Source: Pachypanchax playfairii
Taxonomy: Eukaryota > Chordata > Actinopteri > Cyprinodontiformes > Aplocheilidae
Assembly: GCA_006937955.1 (NCBI GenBank)
Contig: SSNP01000007.1
Location: forward strand, 2,645,896-2,709,895
Length of the DNA: 64,000 nt
Direction: 5' to 3'
Each line of letters begins with the position of its first letter. Within the stretch, counting starts at the first letter, position 1. The position numbers and the translations under genes were made by a program. The notes under the pieces were generated by a model, which worked only from the letters and a program-made list of their open reading frames with translations, had not been told where the DNA came from and did not search any database. Positions 25,787 to 40,700 of this stretch are shown here, one piece after another.

Positions 25787-28700
25787 GTAAGAAAGATGAA
25801 AAGTCTGAGACAGAAAATGAAAAGTTCTAAAGGTCTTTTTATGATTACAAAATGCACTTGCACTTGCTCAGAAAAAGATTAGTTTGAATTGTCTCTTCGT
25901 TGTAAAATCTGTTTTGGGTGGATGAATAATTAATCAGTTTGGCATCGTCTCCTGCTCTCCAGCGATTTGTGGGGTGTTAGTGAAATGTAGAAACAGCTGG
26001 CAGAGAAAATGCACTATCACTGCAGTGAGAATTTGTTTTACTTTTGTGACTGAAAACATTCCATTCCTTTTCCTAAATGCACATGCGGGTTAGGATTTGT
26101 TTAAAAATTGATGTTTAAAATGTTTTCATTGTTCAGAGAGAGGAAGGAGCAGCTCCACTGCTGCTCATCAGGGAGTGTTGAGCTTTATATGATAGATTCC
26201 ACCAGCGATGCAAAGGTTGGAAATAATATCACTTAAGGTCACAAGTTACTCCACTGAAGATGCAATAGCAGTATCACTTTTAAAAGTTATTTTTAAAGTA
26301 ACCAGTTACATTTAATTCCTTTTTGATTAATTGACTCTTAAAATGACTGTGATGGTACCTCTTAACCTTTTTTCAAATGTTTTAATGTGGTTAATGACCT
26401 TACAGTAGTTCTCAAAACTGACCTATGTCAAGCCTTTTTAAAAGTTGTTCAGATACATGAAGTACAATCAAAGAAATTGATGATGTTTAACAACTGACAA
26501 TAACTGTAATAACAGCCAACCAAGGTCAGGCTTGAGATCCTCATGAGTTCAAATTGGGAATAAACTTTGGCAATTTACATTCCACAGCACTCAGTAAACA
26601 CTGAAACATTATTAAGCAGCTGTTTGAGCCTTTGTACTGTATATATGATGATATTGTTGATGTAAAGGGGCGTGGCCTGTTTGGTTCACTTGGAAAACTA
26701 TCCAGAGAGAGAAGAGTTGATGTGCGCATGATTCTCTGTATGCACTGCTGTGTCTGTCCATCACAGTTTACTCCATCAGTGTAAAAACTAGAGCATTTCA
26801 TTGTAGAGAAGCGATGACCTGTTTACCGCCATGTTGTGTTTTAGAAGCCATTCTGAGCATTAGAGTCCCACCCACTCAAGATTAAAATGAATATTTGAAA
26901 ATGAAGCAAGTTAATCAACAAAAGTCAAAAAAGATCTCAGGTATCCAGATGTTTACTGTGAGAAAGCAGAACACAAAACCTGTATGAAGCCAGTCACCAG
27001 GGAACGGGTTATTTTTGGAGCTTAGTGCTTCATTTTTTTTAATATAAATGTTGGAGTGAATATTGTTCTGTATGTATAGCTGTGTCTGATGGTCACAGTT
27101 TACATAGGTAACTTCAAAATACTCCCATTTCTAGAGGGAAAGAATCTGCTTTTATCTAAATTGATTATTAAACTAGTATATTGTCATGAGATGAGTGAAA
27201 TGCAACAACAACAAAAATGGCAACAATGTGCACAAGAAAACAGAACATGTGGCTTAGCTTTGTGAATCTGGAATATTTTCTTTTCCCTCAGTAACTGTAA
27301 CATGTACAGTTACATTAACTTTGTTATTAAATTACGTTAATACATGTAATTCATTCCATGATCCAGAGGATCATTATTATAGTCAGCAATGAGTTTTTAG
27401 AAAAGAGCCACTAGGCTTTACTGACTTGACCCTGTACCGAGGTGGGGGTGTCGAGCTGGGTCTTAGGGCTCCTTGGCCTTTGTCTACTTGGGGGCCGTCA
27501 TCCTAGACGCAGGGGTCACTCTGCTCTCATGCGGACATCAATGTTGCGTTGCACCTGTGGATACATACTGTGCAAGCTGTTAGGCGTCGGTCTGCTTGAG
27601 GCTGCTGTGCTCCCTGATGCTCGGCCCCCGTGTGCTCTGGTGCCCGTGGGGCCGGGCTGGTGGTCGGTTAAAACCTCCCTCTTGTTTTATTGTAACCTTT
27701 CCACACAGTCATTCCACATGATAAATCTACATGAACAAACACACAAACAGCCATGTGCTTAAACACACTGGTGCATGCAGACACTTAACATCGATATTTA
27801 CAGAACCCTCCACCCACACATACAAAACACACACATACACATGCACAGACATGAGAAAACAAACCTTCAGATATAATTAAATATACTTACTATATATACA
27901 TATAATTGTAGTTACTTGTAATAAATACATTTTAACTGTTTAGTTTAGTGTTAGTTTTTGTGATTCAGTTCTCTCTCCTCCCACTCATCCACCCCTTGTA
28001 ACTTATTGTTGTTATATAAATGTCTATGTCTCTCTGCCTGTCCACATTGTTGTCAAAACCCGTTACAGTCTGTAGTGCCATACAAATAATGTACCTAAAA
28101 AAATGTCCATTATACAACAGAAGGAGTAAATTAAACCTCTCCTGTGGTAATGTAAAGCTGCCCTGACAAAATGAAGCACCCAGACCCACATTTCTGTCTG
28201 TCAAACTTATCAGGACAAGCAAAAAAAAAAAAAAAAAAAAAAACACCTTGACATTTCTAAAAGAAAGTATATTTGAACAAAGGGAGCAAAAAAAAAAACA
28301 AAAAAAACATCGAAAATCAATCTTACTTGTTGGATTCTATAATAGAGCAATAATGAAAATTAGATTTTAAGTGCCACTGATGTTTCAAGGTAATTTGGAA
28401 CTTTGCTCTGTTTCAAGAGATTTGGATAAAAATAAAAGAAAGATTTGTATTTAGACACTCAACATAGTTTTTCGGTTTATTTTATCGGACTAAAAATTGT
28501 GCACATCCTTGACACACCTGTTGGAGCTGCTTTAGACATGTTGTACACGTCAATCAACAGTTTCTATGGTTGGCAGAATAAACGTCATCAGTATAATGGG
28601 TCAGTTTGCTGTTTCACTTACAGCATCTCATACTCTGGAGTCCACAGAGTCTAAACTGTTGTTGCCGTAGTTTGTCTGCAAAATAAGGCCAAAAGGTGCC

Positions 28701-31700
28701 TCATTAGAAAAAGTTGCCTGATTAAACAAACATGTCTTCCATGGCTTCTCACCTCCACCTCTATGAATCCCAATTTCATTTCTGTAAATTTGCAGGGAGC
28801 CATCTCTGTCTGTCCCTTTAATACTCTAATGTGAAGAAACCACTAAAATGAGGAAAGCTAATGATATCCCACAGGCACTGATCAGAAGTCCAGCATGCAT
28901 GAATATTTTATCTGTGTGCATTCATGTCCAGTGTGATCACTCACCAAAACTTTAAGAAGCTGTTTGTGGCTGCATAATTTGAATCAATCAGGGGAAAGAG
29001 AGAGCGGGGGAGAGAAGGAAGGAGATAAAGCAGCTCGAGTAGGAGTGAATTAGGAAAAGTCCTGATTGAAGGCTTGTTTTAAAAGTCTCAGTTAATCTTA
29101 TGTCTGAAATAAACACAGTTCTCTTCCAGCTGCTTTTTTTTTCCAGACACATTGTTACTCATGTTTGTTTCTTTCTCATGCAAAAGCAGGAAACATAGTG
29201 ATATAATTATGATTCTGAAACAGCTACACAAGAGGTAAGGAATTACAGCCATTGTTGTTTTGCACTCATTCTCTTGCTGCTGAGCTCCAGTCACTGTATT
29301 ATTTGTATTCATATACAAATGAGAATTATATCCTCTAAAGGAAAGTTTCCTGGACCCAAGGATTTATCTTTAATAAACACATTAATTATAAAATGGCCTG
29401 ACTGTACAGTCACAGCTTTCATACTGAAGCTGCAACTCTCCAGTTAAACTCGCTGGACTGGATTGAATTGAATAAAGGAAATAAATCTGAGTTGATATGG
29501 AACGAGAGTTGCTGGAAAAGTCTGTGTGTTGGGATTAAATGTACAAAGAACAACAGCGGTATTGCTCGGCGGATGCTGTTGCAGCTTCTGTGCAAGCTGA
29601 TCCGAAAGGCCCTGAGACGTTTTTGTGTAGCTGCCTGGTTCTGTTGTGCAGAAATGTCAGATGCATTAGTAGGATTCTCGCTTCACCACTTCAAGGAGAA
29701 CCATCTCGCACACTAATGCAATATGGGTGCCCATTACCCCAAGCTGAGACTGGAGTGATGGTCAGCCTGTATTGATCTTTTCCATTTTTTTCCCTCCTGT
29801 TTTTTAGTTCCACTGTCTCTCCTCGGTTTGGGCGCTTTCACACTGTGCGCTTTCTATCTGGCTCCAGGTGAATCTGGCAGAGATAAATCTTGTTTGTACT
29901 TTTCTGTGTCTGTCTGGACTCGAGCCAGAGCGATGGAGTTCAGTTTTCCCATCAGATAAAAGAAAATGACTTGCATTTGAGGAAAACCTCCCACAAAGCA
30001 TCACTGCAGAATTGATTGCAGTGTGTTGCCAACACAATGCGATTCTCAGATCCAGTTCAGACGGTGATGAAGGAAGGGAGGGAAAATCCGTCTGTTAATA
30101 TGTTGGAATCAAAAGGGGAAAGAGGAAGAAGCCTCTGAAAGCACCTTATTTATAGACCAAAATTCTTCTGGATGACCGTCCCCCCTTGACATTGCTGCGT
30201 CCTGGGCCAGCGGTGGAAAGTCAAGCAGGATTTGAAAGGGCACAAAGATGTAGAACATGAATATAAGCTGCATGGCAGCCCAATTGGATGTGCTCAGGCA
30301 GGAAGACGAGGGAGCAGGACTGCCTTTAACTGTCAGGGTGATAAATATAATTGGACTGTTGTGGATCCCTCATGAGGGTTTGGTTTGGAGGGTGAAGGTG
30401 AGTAGGCAGGCAATAATGTATGTGTGTGTATGGGGAGGAATACAACCATCAATGGCTTCGAAGTTGAAGGGATTTGGGTATTATCAAACAAAATAGCAGC
30501 CTTGGAATCCTCATCCCACGCTGCAGCTTCAGATATGAGGGCGCTGAAGATAAACAACAGAAGAAGTTAATGCAGTGCATGACCCATGGCCATCAGATAA
30601 GTCAAGAACTTCCAAGATCCTCATAAAACTGACTACCGTGGTCATTAAACTGACTTTGTAATCAAATGTGGAGCAGAGGTCAAAGGTTCATGGGTTTTTA
30701 GGTAAGATGCAGGTAAATAAATAATGGGCAGCATTTACTGTCACAAAGCAGCAGGTCGTCTTCCTTCTGTGGAGAAATTCCTTTCAACATTTAAAGAGCT
30801 GATATATAAAAACACATTTTATCCCTCACTTTACTCACTGACTTTGTTTGACAGCTAAAAGTTCTGCCATACATAACAGTGTCATGCAAAAGTTTAGGCT
30901 CCCAGAATCAAACTGAATAACAAAGGGAGTTAAAGAAAATTAAATCTGTCTTTAATGATTTATGAAAGACTGATTTTCTTTCTAACTTGGGTTTCAAAAT
31001 AAGGCCCCAAGCAAATGTTTGAACACCCAACATGTTTAGTACTACAGCCATTCACTCTTACTAACAAAAATTACAGCTTTCTGTAGCCAGTAAATAGTCC
31101 TTAACTGCTTGTTTGGTGGATTTTTTTTTACCCATTCTTTCTGCAAAAAGCTCATTCTATGATATTCATGTTGCTCTGCTCTTTTGAAGTGCAGCCATGG
31201 ATTTTTGATGATGTTTAAGTAGGAGGATGTGAGAGTCAGGGCAAGTCTTTCTTCTAGTAGGATCCAGTTGTGGATTTTTAAGTGCGTTTAGAATCATTAT
31301 CCTGTTTTGAAAACCATGCTGTTTTTATTTTCAGCTTTTTAAAAGATCAATGGATGGATACTTTTAGAGTTTGTCTGTTGAGAACATATTTTTAGCATTC
31401 CAGAGCTTTACCATGTCACTGGCCCAAAGATCATCCAACTGATGTGTTTAAGATTTTTTATTTTTTTACATTAAATTCTGCCACCATTTTTCCTCAAAGA
31501 TTTGTTCATTGTGTTCACAAAACGTCTTTACAAATTTCAGCAAGAATATTGAAATTATTTCTCTTTTTTTTTTTTAGGATATTGGGGGTGATGATGCAAA
31601 CACCAAAATGACCCTCAGTAAATTTTGTATGCACAATTTATTACAAATACTGCACAGACTAAATATTTCTACAGTTCTGTTGTTTTAAGAAAAACATATT

Positions 31701-34700
31701 TTTATTTAACATCCAAATGAAAGTTTGTGTTGAATTTTTTTTCAAATCCTCCTACTGTTTTATAATTGTAGCTAATAATTTAATGTAAAAAACTGAGGAA
31801 AAGGCCTCCTGTACACATTTCGACTCAAACTTCTTCTGTTAATATCAAGTATTTTCATCTTAAGAGCTGCTGAGCTGCTTAGAGGAGCCAGTATAGATGC
31901 TGACTATTGGAACAAGGTTTAAGGAATCTGAGCTTTTTGATAGCTTTGGATTGTGTATTGATTTTTTAGCAATGACTTACTTGGCTACATCAGGTCTGAG
32001 AGACTGATAAAGGTTTAATTTGTTGGAAGTCCAAACTTTTGCATGGTGCCCCTTTTCCGTCAGTTCATTTGTTCTCTGTAATATAGTGATTTCACATCAA
32101 CTGCAATGAGTGTGGAGTTCCCTGCAAGATTTGGATGCAGATATAATGAAGAAGGCAGACAGATGGTTTCCATGTATGATGCTTATTGCAGATTTCAGAA
32201 GCTAGAAAGTGTTGAACGATCAAGAAAAGCGTATAATGTTTGTATAATGGATGAGCTTCTCTGTCAGTCCCTACTTCTGGGATTTTAGAGATAATAATAA
32301 TAATAACTCTTGTTTGTGTAAGCAAATTTTAAACAATATTTATGATTTGTTTTTGCATGAAAGTTGAAATAAAATGTTATAAATGACAAATGGAAAATTA
32401 AAATTTGTTGCAGATGGCTGGGTAATTAATAAAGGAAATGTATGAGCGTAGCTTTAATTGTTGAATGAACATTGGAAATGTTCTTACAGCAGCATTAATC
32501 CAGTTCAATTTTTTATTTAATACAAATTACTTCAACTAATAATTTACAATTAACACCAATTTAAAACACAGTAGCAAAAAAGTAAAACTAAGGTAAAATT
32601 ATTTAATTAGGACTTGAAGTTAAAGTTAAAATTGATATTAAATGCTGGATTTTTTTCCTCAGCTGTTTGGTAAGGAAAGTGAACAAGTAGAAATCATAAC
32701 CAAGTTGCCAAATTTTAACATAACATTAAATAAACACAATGAGCAGGAAAAAACATTCTTAAATTGGTAGTGACTTTAAACACTTAAAAATATGCTCAAA
32801 CACTGAAAAGCATAACATTTTCAAAAATTATCACTCTTTAAACTCAAAATATAAAAACATATTTTACATGTTCTGAATTCACCCTCTAGTGTCTATACCA
32901 AAGATTTTTTTCATTTCTTTTTTGATGAACTTTAAGAAGCTGGTCCAAAACACTTTCTTTTCCCAGAGTTTGACATTTTTCTGCCTCACATCAGACATCT
33001 ACAGACACGAGCAGCTCTCCTTTAAATCTGTTGTCTGAGATGAAGATCCTTTCAAGTCCGTTCCCATTTCAGTGACACGGAGAGGCAGTCCAACACACAC
33101 AACACTGTACTCTGGAACCACAGATACAACACTTGCATTTTCATCACGCCTGCCTCCCAGACTAACTGTCTGACCATCTGACTGACAGATGAGGTATTCT
33201 GCAGGTATTTAATAATTTAGCCAGTGTTGCACAACTGCCAGCCTGCAGCCATCGGGGCAGTTTGAAGCCTGCAGCACATTCCTCTCTGAAGATGGGATGT
33301 GCTCCAAATGCTTTTTATCTTCATCAGTGGCTCTTGTGGTCTCTGTGTTATTAACTATTGTGACCTGTGATCCATCTTTGCTCAAGACTGTTAAACTAAT
33401 ATAACTGTTTGCACAATTCTGCAGGGTTTTGTCTTATTGCATTTTCATGGAACTTCAGCTCTCAGAGGAGAAGAGGAAATTTGCTTACCTCTGTGCCGCT
33501 ATGTGTATATATGATTGCTACTTACAAACATGCAGCTACGTGGAGATACAAGCTAATAATCCAAGAATTCATTGGTATCGCTAAAGTACCAGGTATCCAG
33601 GTTTAACCCCGCTTCTCGCCCAAGTGTCGAACTCGGAATGTCAAATTCTGTTCTTTCTGTCACAACTTGAGTTCATAGGTTGACAACCTCATCAGTGTTG
33701 GGCAATGTCTAGAAGGCAACCAGGCAGGTTCCAGACACTCAAGACAATTGGACAATTTGTGTTGCAATTTTTTATTATTTTTTTACATATATGACTTTCC
33801 ACCAAAATGTAAGTGAGGCCTTGCAACTCAAGACTGGAAATTTAGGACCCTTGTGAGTGTTTTAATATTTTTGGAAACTCATTAGCTAATGTTGAATGCA
33901 ACAGTGGCAGCCCAGTGAGATACCATTAGCTTCTAAAACAGAAATCAGGAAGCACTGTGGGCGATCTGGGATAAAGCATCTAAAATCGTTGAGTTAAAAC
34001 CAAGATCTGGTGTCCATCCTTTGAGACCTACAGCTTTCCCTGAACAAATGGCATTGCTCGTCTACCCAAAACTTGTTACTGCAAACCCTGAAGCAACAAC
34101 TCGGCCACCAGTGGGTTCTCCAATTTTCTGTCCACTCAGGCTGGATAACAGCAGCCATCAGAGATCTTGGTGTGTCTTTTCTCACCACCATTGCTCGCTA
34201 ATACAAGAAAAATGTACATCTAAGAAGAGGATCAACGGTTCTCATTTTTGCTTTCTTGTTCCTGAAGAAATGCCATAGAATATTGTGACTAGAGATGTGT
34301 GATCTGGCAGCTGAAAGCTGTTTATATCAAAGTAATGAGCCTGAGGAGAGTGGCAATTAGGAGATCCCCTCCATTTCTCTGTCTATTCAGGGAAAGTCAA
34401 ACTGCGAGGTTACTGTGTAGACTATTAGAATGCTTGAGTGGGAGAAATTTAATTGGTTTGGGTAAAGCTATGCTGTTGACTCGGGACATAAGCTGCTTCT
34501 TCAGTGTAGGCCTACAGTAGTTAGGATGTTCTCTTGTACAGGTTATCAAATTATCTGTTTCTCAAGTGCTTAAAAGGTTAGCTTGTCCCTCCACACATAT
34601 AATTACCACAACACAGAGGAGCAAAGGTTTTTTTTCCTGTTTTTTTTTTATTTATGTATTTTTTCCTGAAAGGGATGACTGTTCTTCTTTACCCAGTAAT

Positions 34701-37700
34701 GAGCTATTGAATATCACAATAAAAGGAAAAACAAATCTAGTAATCTTCTTAAAGCCATCTGTGATGACGTGTTGCAGTTAAAAACTGTATGATGCTGTAA
34801 AACAAAAAAAAAAAAAAGCAAAAGCAATCAGTGCTCTTCAGCCTGTTCAAACTCATCAGCAATGACCTGTCTGAGAGTGATTTATTGTCAGTATTAACAT
34901 CCTCTTTGTTTGCTCTGCTATCGGATTGGTTCAGGTTTCAGTAAGAGATGTTTGATAATGACTTTTAATGAAAATTCGATGGCAAGCTGCTGATTTTTTT
35001 CCTAGCTAAATCCATAGAAGTACATCTGTAGCTCTGTGTGTAGTTTATTTGACTTGTTGGAGCAGATGTGTTTGTAACTCTGTCTGTGAAATGATGCTCA
35101 GCTGGAAAAAGCTCCATGCAGTAAGTGTTATACTGCACACTGTTGTGGTTTGCAGATCGCTGCCAAAATGTAAATGTAAATAGTTTAGACTCTATTGAAG
35201 GCAGAACAGCTTCATCAGAGTCTCACTATTGTGTGAAGATGTGTTTCTCTTCCCATATGGGCGAGATTTTCATAAAAGAGCAGCAGCAGCAGCTATTGTG
35301 ACCTCAGGCTTTTTTGTGTGTGTTTATGTGTTTGCATCTGAGAATGACAGTGCAAGAGTAGGCGAGATCATCCCAGAGGCCTTATCATTTGTTGCTCTTT
35401 TACCATTTAAAAAGGTGGAATCTGCATCGCCCAGTCGCTGAAAATTCCACACAACCCCAAGATGGAGGATTATGATAAAGTCATCCAACACCTTATGGAG
35501 ACACACCACTCACGGGCGGTCATCATCTTTGCCAATGAAGAAGACATACGGTGAGAAGCACAGCACACCTTGGCATTAAACATGTTGATTTTATCAAACT
35601 TTTTTTTTTAATCTCTGAGTAGCGGCTCTTAGGGATGAGAGAGAAGAACAGATTGAACATGTGTACAGGCTGCATGTGCTGGACAAACATACCTGTGGCA
35701 ACACAAACACTGCTCAAAGGAGGACTGGGAATACAGAGTGCAAGAAAACAACTGAGATACTGTTTCATTTACTACACCCCCTGAGGAATGTTTAGATAAA
35801 AAAAAACAGAATAAAACATTTCACAAAATGGAAATTCAAAATAAAGAATCCAGAATGTGTGAACGTAAAGAAACATGAGATACTGGAGAAATGTGTTTCT
35901 CCTTCACACAAACCCATATAACAAAATAAGAAAACTAATATTCTTTATTTTGTTTGTGCTTTAATGAGAAATACCTCAGGACATGGCTTTTTTTTTCCCA
36001 GACAGCTTCCAAAGGCTGGCTGTGGTTCTTAGTAAAAGATGTAGGCTTGAGCATTCCTATTGTGTTCTCTCCTGATAAATATACAAATACCTTCCCTTGC
36101 AGAGGAGTTCTCAATGCCACCAAGAGGGCCAATCAGGTGGACCATTTCCTGTGGATTGGATCTGACAGCTGGGGCTCCAAGAGTAGTCCAATCCACCAGC
36201 TCGAGGACGTAGCTGTGGGAGCAATCACAATCCTGCCCAAACGCTCCTCAATTAAAGGTATCTGCACATCGCACATGTCACTAAACCTCTACTGCCAAAG
36301 ATCAGCCCTATTTGTCTGTCAGCAAAATAGCTTATGAACTGCAGGACAGATTTTAATTAAACTCACACAAAATAGAGGATTGAATGTACGTCTACAGCTG
36401 ATTAACTTCTGATTCAAGATGGCTGCCACAGCTAGCTGACCTCAGCAAATATAGAAGTATTCAGAACAGTTGTATAATGGTGCATTCACATCGGCCCAAG
36501 TGTCGGCGTCAGGAGCGACACGATTACATGTAAAGTCTATGGTTGAGTCTGTCAGAGGGTTGGCAGCGTCAACTTTTCCCGCGATTCAAGTGGCAAAGCT
36601 TGAAACGTGAGCAATGCAGAAGTTCGGCTAGCTGAACTTTCGACTGTCTTGATGATGCTCTTGAAGCAACGTGTCAACCAATCAGAGAGTCTCATTGTAG
36701 TGATGTCACTGCACATAACTTGAATGAAGCGGGACCAGGAAAAAACTCAATTTCAACAGTGGAAGACAAACTTATCACTGATGCACCCAACGTCAATGTT
36801 GTCTAGTTTTATTAAGCAAATAAATCCAAACCCCTCTCTCCATATGATGCGTTGTAGTTCAGAACATACGGCAACAGAGGAAGCCCCGCCTACGCACTCT
36901 GTTTTGCTCAGAAGTGACAGGCGTTACAAGCGTCAGACTAGATGCGTTGTGAGAGCTGCTTGACGCTGATAAAGCGTGCGGTATGAACGCACCATAATTA
37001 CACATCAGCCGATTACGGCACAGCATCTGCCTTGATTTGGAGTTCTGTTTTATTGTAAAACCTGCCGAGCACAACCTTTGTTTTACTTCATATTAATTTC
37101 TATTTGGAAAATTATAAGCTTTTCTTGAATGTTTGTTGGGTTTTGCACCATATATTTGCAGTAGGTTCTGTATTTCCGGCTGTCTTCAGCACTAGCAGAT
37201 TAATCACTGCACCTCTACTGCATCTCTCCATGTTTTTACAGACTCCAACTTTTTACTTCTGTTATATTGTGAAACACACATATAACAAGCACTATTTAGC
37301 GTTTCCAGCTTAACTGACTCGAAAAGAAATTGACAAGACATTTGATGCAGACTTATGTATTATGAGTCATGAAGAAATGTTCCATGTAAAATTACTGATT
37401 TGATTTGATTTGATTTAGTTTTGGTTTATTAAATTTTACCACATCAGGTCTGAACATACAGTAATATTATTGTCATAAAAGGGTCTGTTGAGAGGACCCA
37501 ACGTACAAGCCGGGAGACACATGATTCAAACTGAAAGCTTTTAATAAAGAAAATGGCTGACGAGGCAGCAAAACAACAGAAAGACGTACCAGACAGGAAC
37601 TCAAGAAAAACACCAGGGAACAAGATGCTAGTCAATTATCAGTAGCGTCTAACAATGAGTTAATGAAGCACTGGGGCAGGTGATTACTGGATGACAGTAA

Positions 37701-40700
37701 GATGAGCTGAATGGGACTCAGGTGTGTGAAGAGCAAAAACCGAACATATCTAATAGTGAAACTGAGATATTGTAACAGAAACTTAATCTTTTTGTCACAT
37801 TTTCTTGTAACATTACCACTATTGTGGCTTTGTTAGCATGAAAACACCAGAAATAGACCCAAAAATGCTGTGATAACCCTGCCAGGCCTGTATGTGGCGC
37901 TCTAACCCTGCCATGAAAACACCAAAAACAGGAAAGAAGTCATGAAGCATGATAAGGCTTGCAATTTGCTTCTATTGTTATATCTGACACAATTTGGAAT
38001 TAGGGTTAGCGGTAAGAGATGGAGCTATGACACTGTTTTTAAAAGGCTGTATTTTAGTTGTCTAGACAACAGTGAAAACATTATCTACACAATAATAACA
38101 CAAATGACAGTAAACCTAAGAAATCCAAACAGGAACAAATAAACTCAAATTCAAAACTAGCTGTAAAAAAATAATATCATGCATATAATATAATAGAATC
38201 TCATTTTTTTTCTGTTTTTTTCGTTCTGCTGAACTATTACAAAACAGTTACTGATTGTCTGTAATCTGTCAAAGTTATTTCGCTTCATGAAGCTTCAGCG
38301 GGTGGTATTTTTTTAAGATTATAATCATGAGGGTTAAGCTATCACTCTGATACTCTGATAGTACTCCTGAAAAAAATATCACTATAATACAAGCAATTAT
38401 ACAAGTATCAACTAAAAAGGATGATTGGTAAATCAGGACAATATTTGAGATTCAAAATTTTACTTTAACTTATTTTTTTCTTTGTCATTTTGATCTCTGT
38501 CTCTACTTTCTTCAACTTACCTTTCCCAAACCTCAAATAACACTTCTAATCTTTTTGGGTTGGACGTGACAAAGCTAAAATACTTTGAAGTGTATATCAG
38601 TTATTGAAATCAGAGAGCTATCACGATGTACGAGCGAAAAAAAAGTTTTAAATGCTTCGAAAAAGGGTGGAAAACACTTTCATTTCCATGTAAGAATTTG
38701 AAAGAATCACTGAATGATATGTTTTGCATTAGAGTTTAATGTAGTTATGTAAATCTCTAAAACAAATGTCATTACAAATGCTTTTTTTATTTAAAAGATG
38801 TACATTAAATATTCTACCCTCGAGATAAAATAGCAAGCAAATGAGACCATTACACAGCTACATGAGCGGGACATGCAAAATTCAACACATTAATGGAACA
38901 TTCCCGGTCTATTTTAAGTCCTGATCTGTGTCACAGTCCGTAGAAACACTCATTATTATATATAGAGGTCTGCTTATTTATTTATTTTTTTATTTTCTAT
39001 GAAGTATTTGTTAATTAGGGCAGGTCTAGCCAGGAGAAAGATACACTGTAGAGGCAAGGAGAACATTATTTATCCTCTATGCATCATTGATGGGCTGCTG
39101 AAATGAACATCAGCTGAGTCATTCAGATGAAATTAACTATTATTGCTTTTACCCAGCTGACACGACTGGATAACAGAGTGGAGACATGGTGACATTATAG
39201 AGGAAAATCTGATTATCCTACCTTTAGGAAGACGACTTTGGCAAGAAAAGACAAACATAAAGCGCAACATATCAAATCTTGTATGGTTTTGTACATTGAG
39301 GTGTAAAAAAAAGGAAACATCAGCTGTACAGGAATGTTTTAAACAGCAAGTCCCTCTGAAATGAGTAACACATTAATCCTTCCCTCAATCCATTTCTGTT
39401 ATAATGGATTTTGTGAAGTTGGGAAAAACACCTAAAGCACCCCGCACCCTCAGGCAGCAGGCTGTGTCACCAGAAAAAAAGCCTATTTTTTCATTATGCA
39501 TCCTGTTTTTTTAATTAATGTAATTTCCTAGATGAAAGAAGTGATTAAAGTTCCACAGGGCTTCAGAGAAAGAGGATGGTCAAATTTTGATGAAGTAGTG
39601 CTTAGTGGTGTGTTTCCAACACCTAGCGGCCATCAGCACATCTTCACCGCCGCCAAGCTGCTGTTCCTGCTGCTGCTGCTGCTCCTTCATTTCCTGCAGG
39701 TTTGAATTGGTTGATAATTGGTCCGGAACTGAGCCATTCTCCCTTTTTCCTTTGTCCCAGGATTTGATGAATACTTTACTGCACTCACCCTGGAGAACAA
39801 TCGCAGGAACGTGTGGTTTGCAGAGTTTTGGGAAGAAAACTTTGACTGCAGGCTGCTCAGTGCATCCAAGAGAGAAGACACCAGCCGTAAATGCACAGGT
39901 ACGTGAGCTTTATACAATGAGTCAATTAGGGAAATGTGTTCTGTATTGGACTGGAAAGACGATGTGTAAAATTCACATTAAAAGCTGCAGGCGCCCATAG
40001 ACTGTTGGGGTTTGATTCAACCCCTCTTGTCAGCTGCACAGCCAGAATCTCTAACACCAGGTGTTTTCTACCCAGCGGGTTCTAGAAAGATAAACTGTAT
40101 TATTAGAATAATTAATGCACTACATCTCTTTGTCATATGACTACAGTAACCGACCATCTGCTCCAAAAGCACTAAATTCCCCAGAATGCCACCTTAACTG
40201 TGTCCCCTTGACAGCTCGGCACACTGACAGCAAAAAAAAGCAGCATGATATTCAATTTAAATTACAGAAAAATGGTCAGAATCATCATTTCATGTGTCCG
40301 TTCTGCTTCAGCACCATCTTTGTGTTGTATTAATGATAGTTGTTTTCAACGGTGATGCATTCTCATATTACCTTTGCTGAGCCTGCCAACGGTGTGACAG
40401 GCATTTCACTGCATGAATTATCTACGTGGATCACGGCTGAGATGTGGGATGCTGCATTAATCTTCCTTCCATCCGTGATGACGGCAATGGGAACGTGACA
40501 CAAATTACTCTTTGCTTAAGGATTTTGTTTCCTTTTAAATCCCTTGTACAGTGTCTTTTATCGAGACTCAAAAACAACAAAAAAAGATGCTCTTCCAATT
40601 GCTAAGTCCTACAAATCTTCTGCAAATAACTGCAAAACACCTGTCATTGTTTGTTTTTCCAAACAGTTGCACTGGAAGGAGCAGTAAAATGCTGCTATAT

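Larger units (their letters stand above)
25787..35414 (+). other. Intron between exons A and B (9.6 kb)
   Basis: GT-AG intron of phase 1. It holds a poly(A)-terminated retroelement-like block (27430-28241) and a Tc1/mariner relic (30877-32052). At about 26205-26330 and 27290-27350 there are GTTAC/GTAAC-rich stretches reminiscent of fish hAT elements, but no ends could be fixed. 28242-30876 and 32053-35414 hold only AT-rich unique DNA and short simple repeats as far as I can see. Confidence 0.85.
36258..39760 (+). other. Intron between exons C and D (3.5 kb)
   Basis: GT-AG, phase 1. It contains a 517-bp MITE (36478-36994), a (GATTT)n tract at about 37386-37410 and a degraded interspersed repeat (37470-37800). 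At 37840-37945 ATGAAAACACCA occurs twice in a repeat-like stretch. 38100-39600 shows nothing I can name. A CTG run and a secondary AG lie just before exon D. Confidence 0.85.

Noticed and set aside
26205..27350. GTTAC/GTAAC-rich flanks as the ends of an hAT element
   Set aside because: The two ends do not align as inverted repeats, and no 8-bp duplication could be found.
33598..33625. CCCCGCTTCTCGCCCAAG as another SINE copy
   Set aside because: Only about 20 bp match the family. It is too short to separate from chance or from a very decayed fragment.
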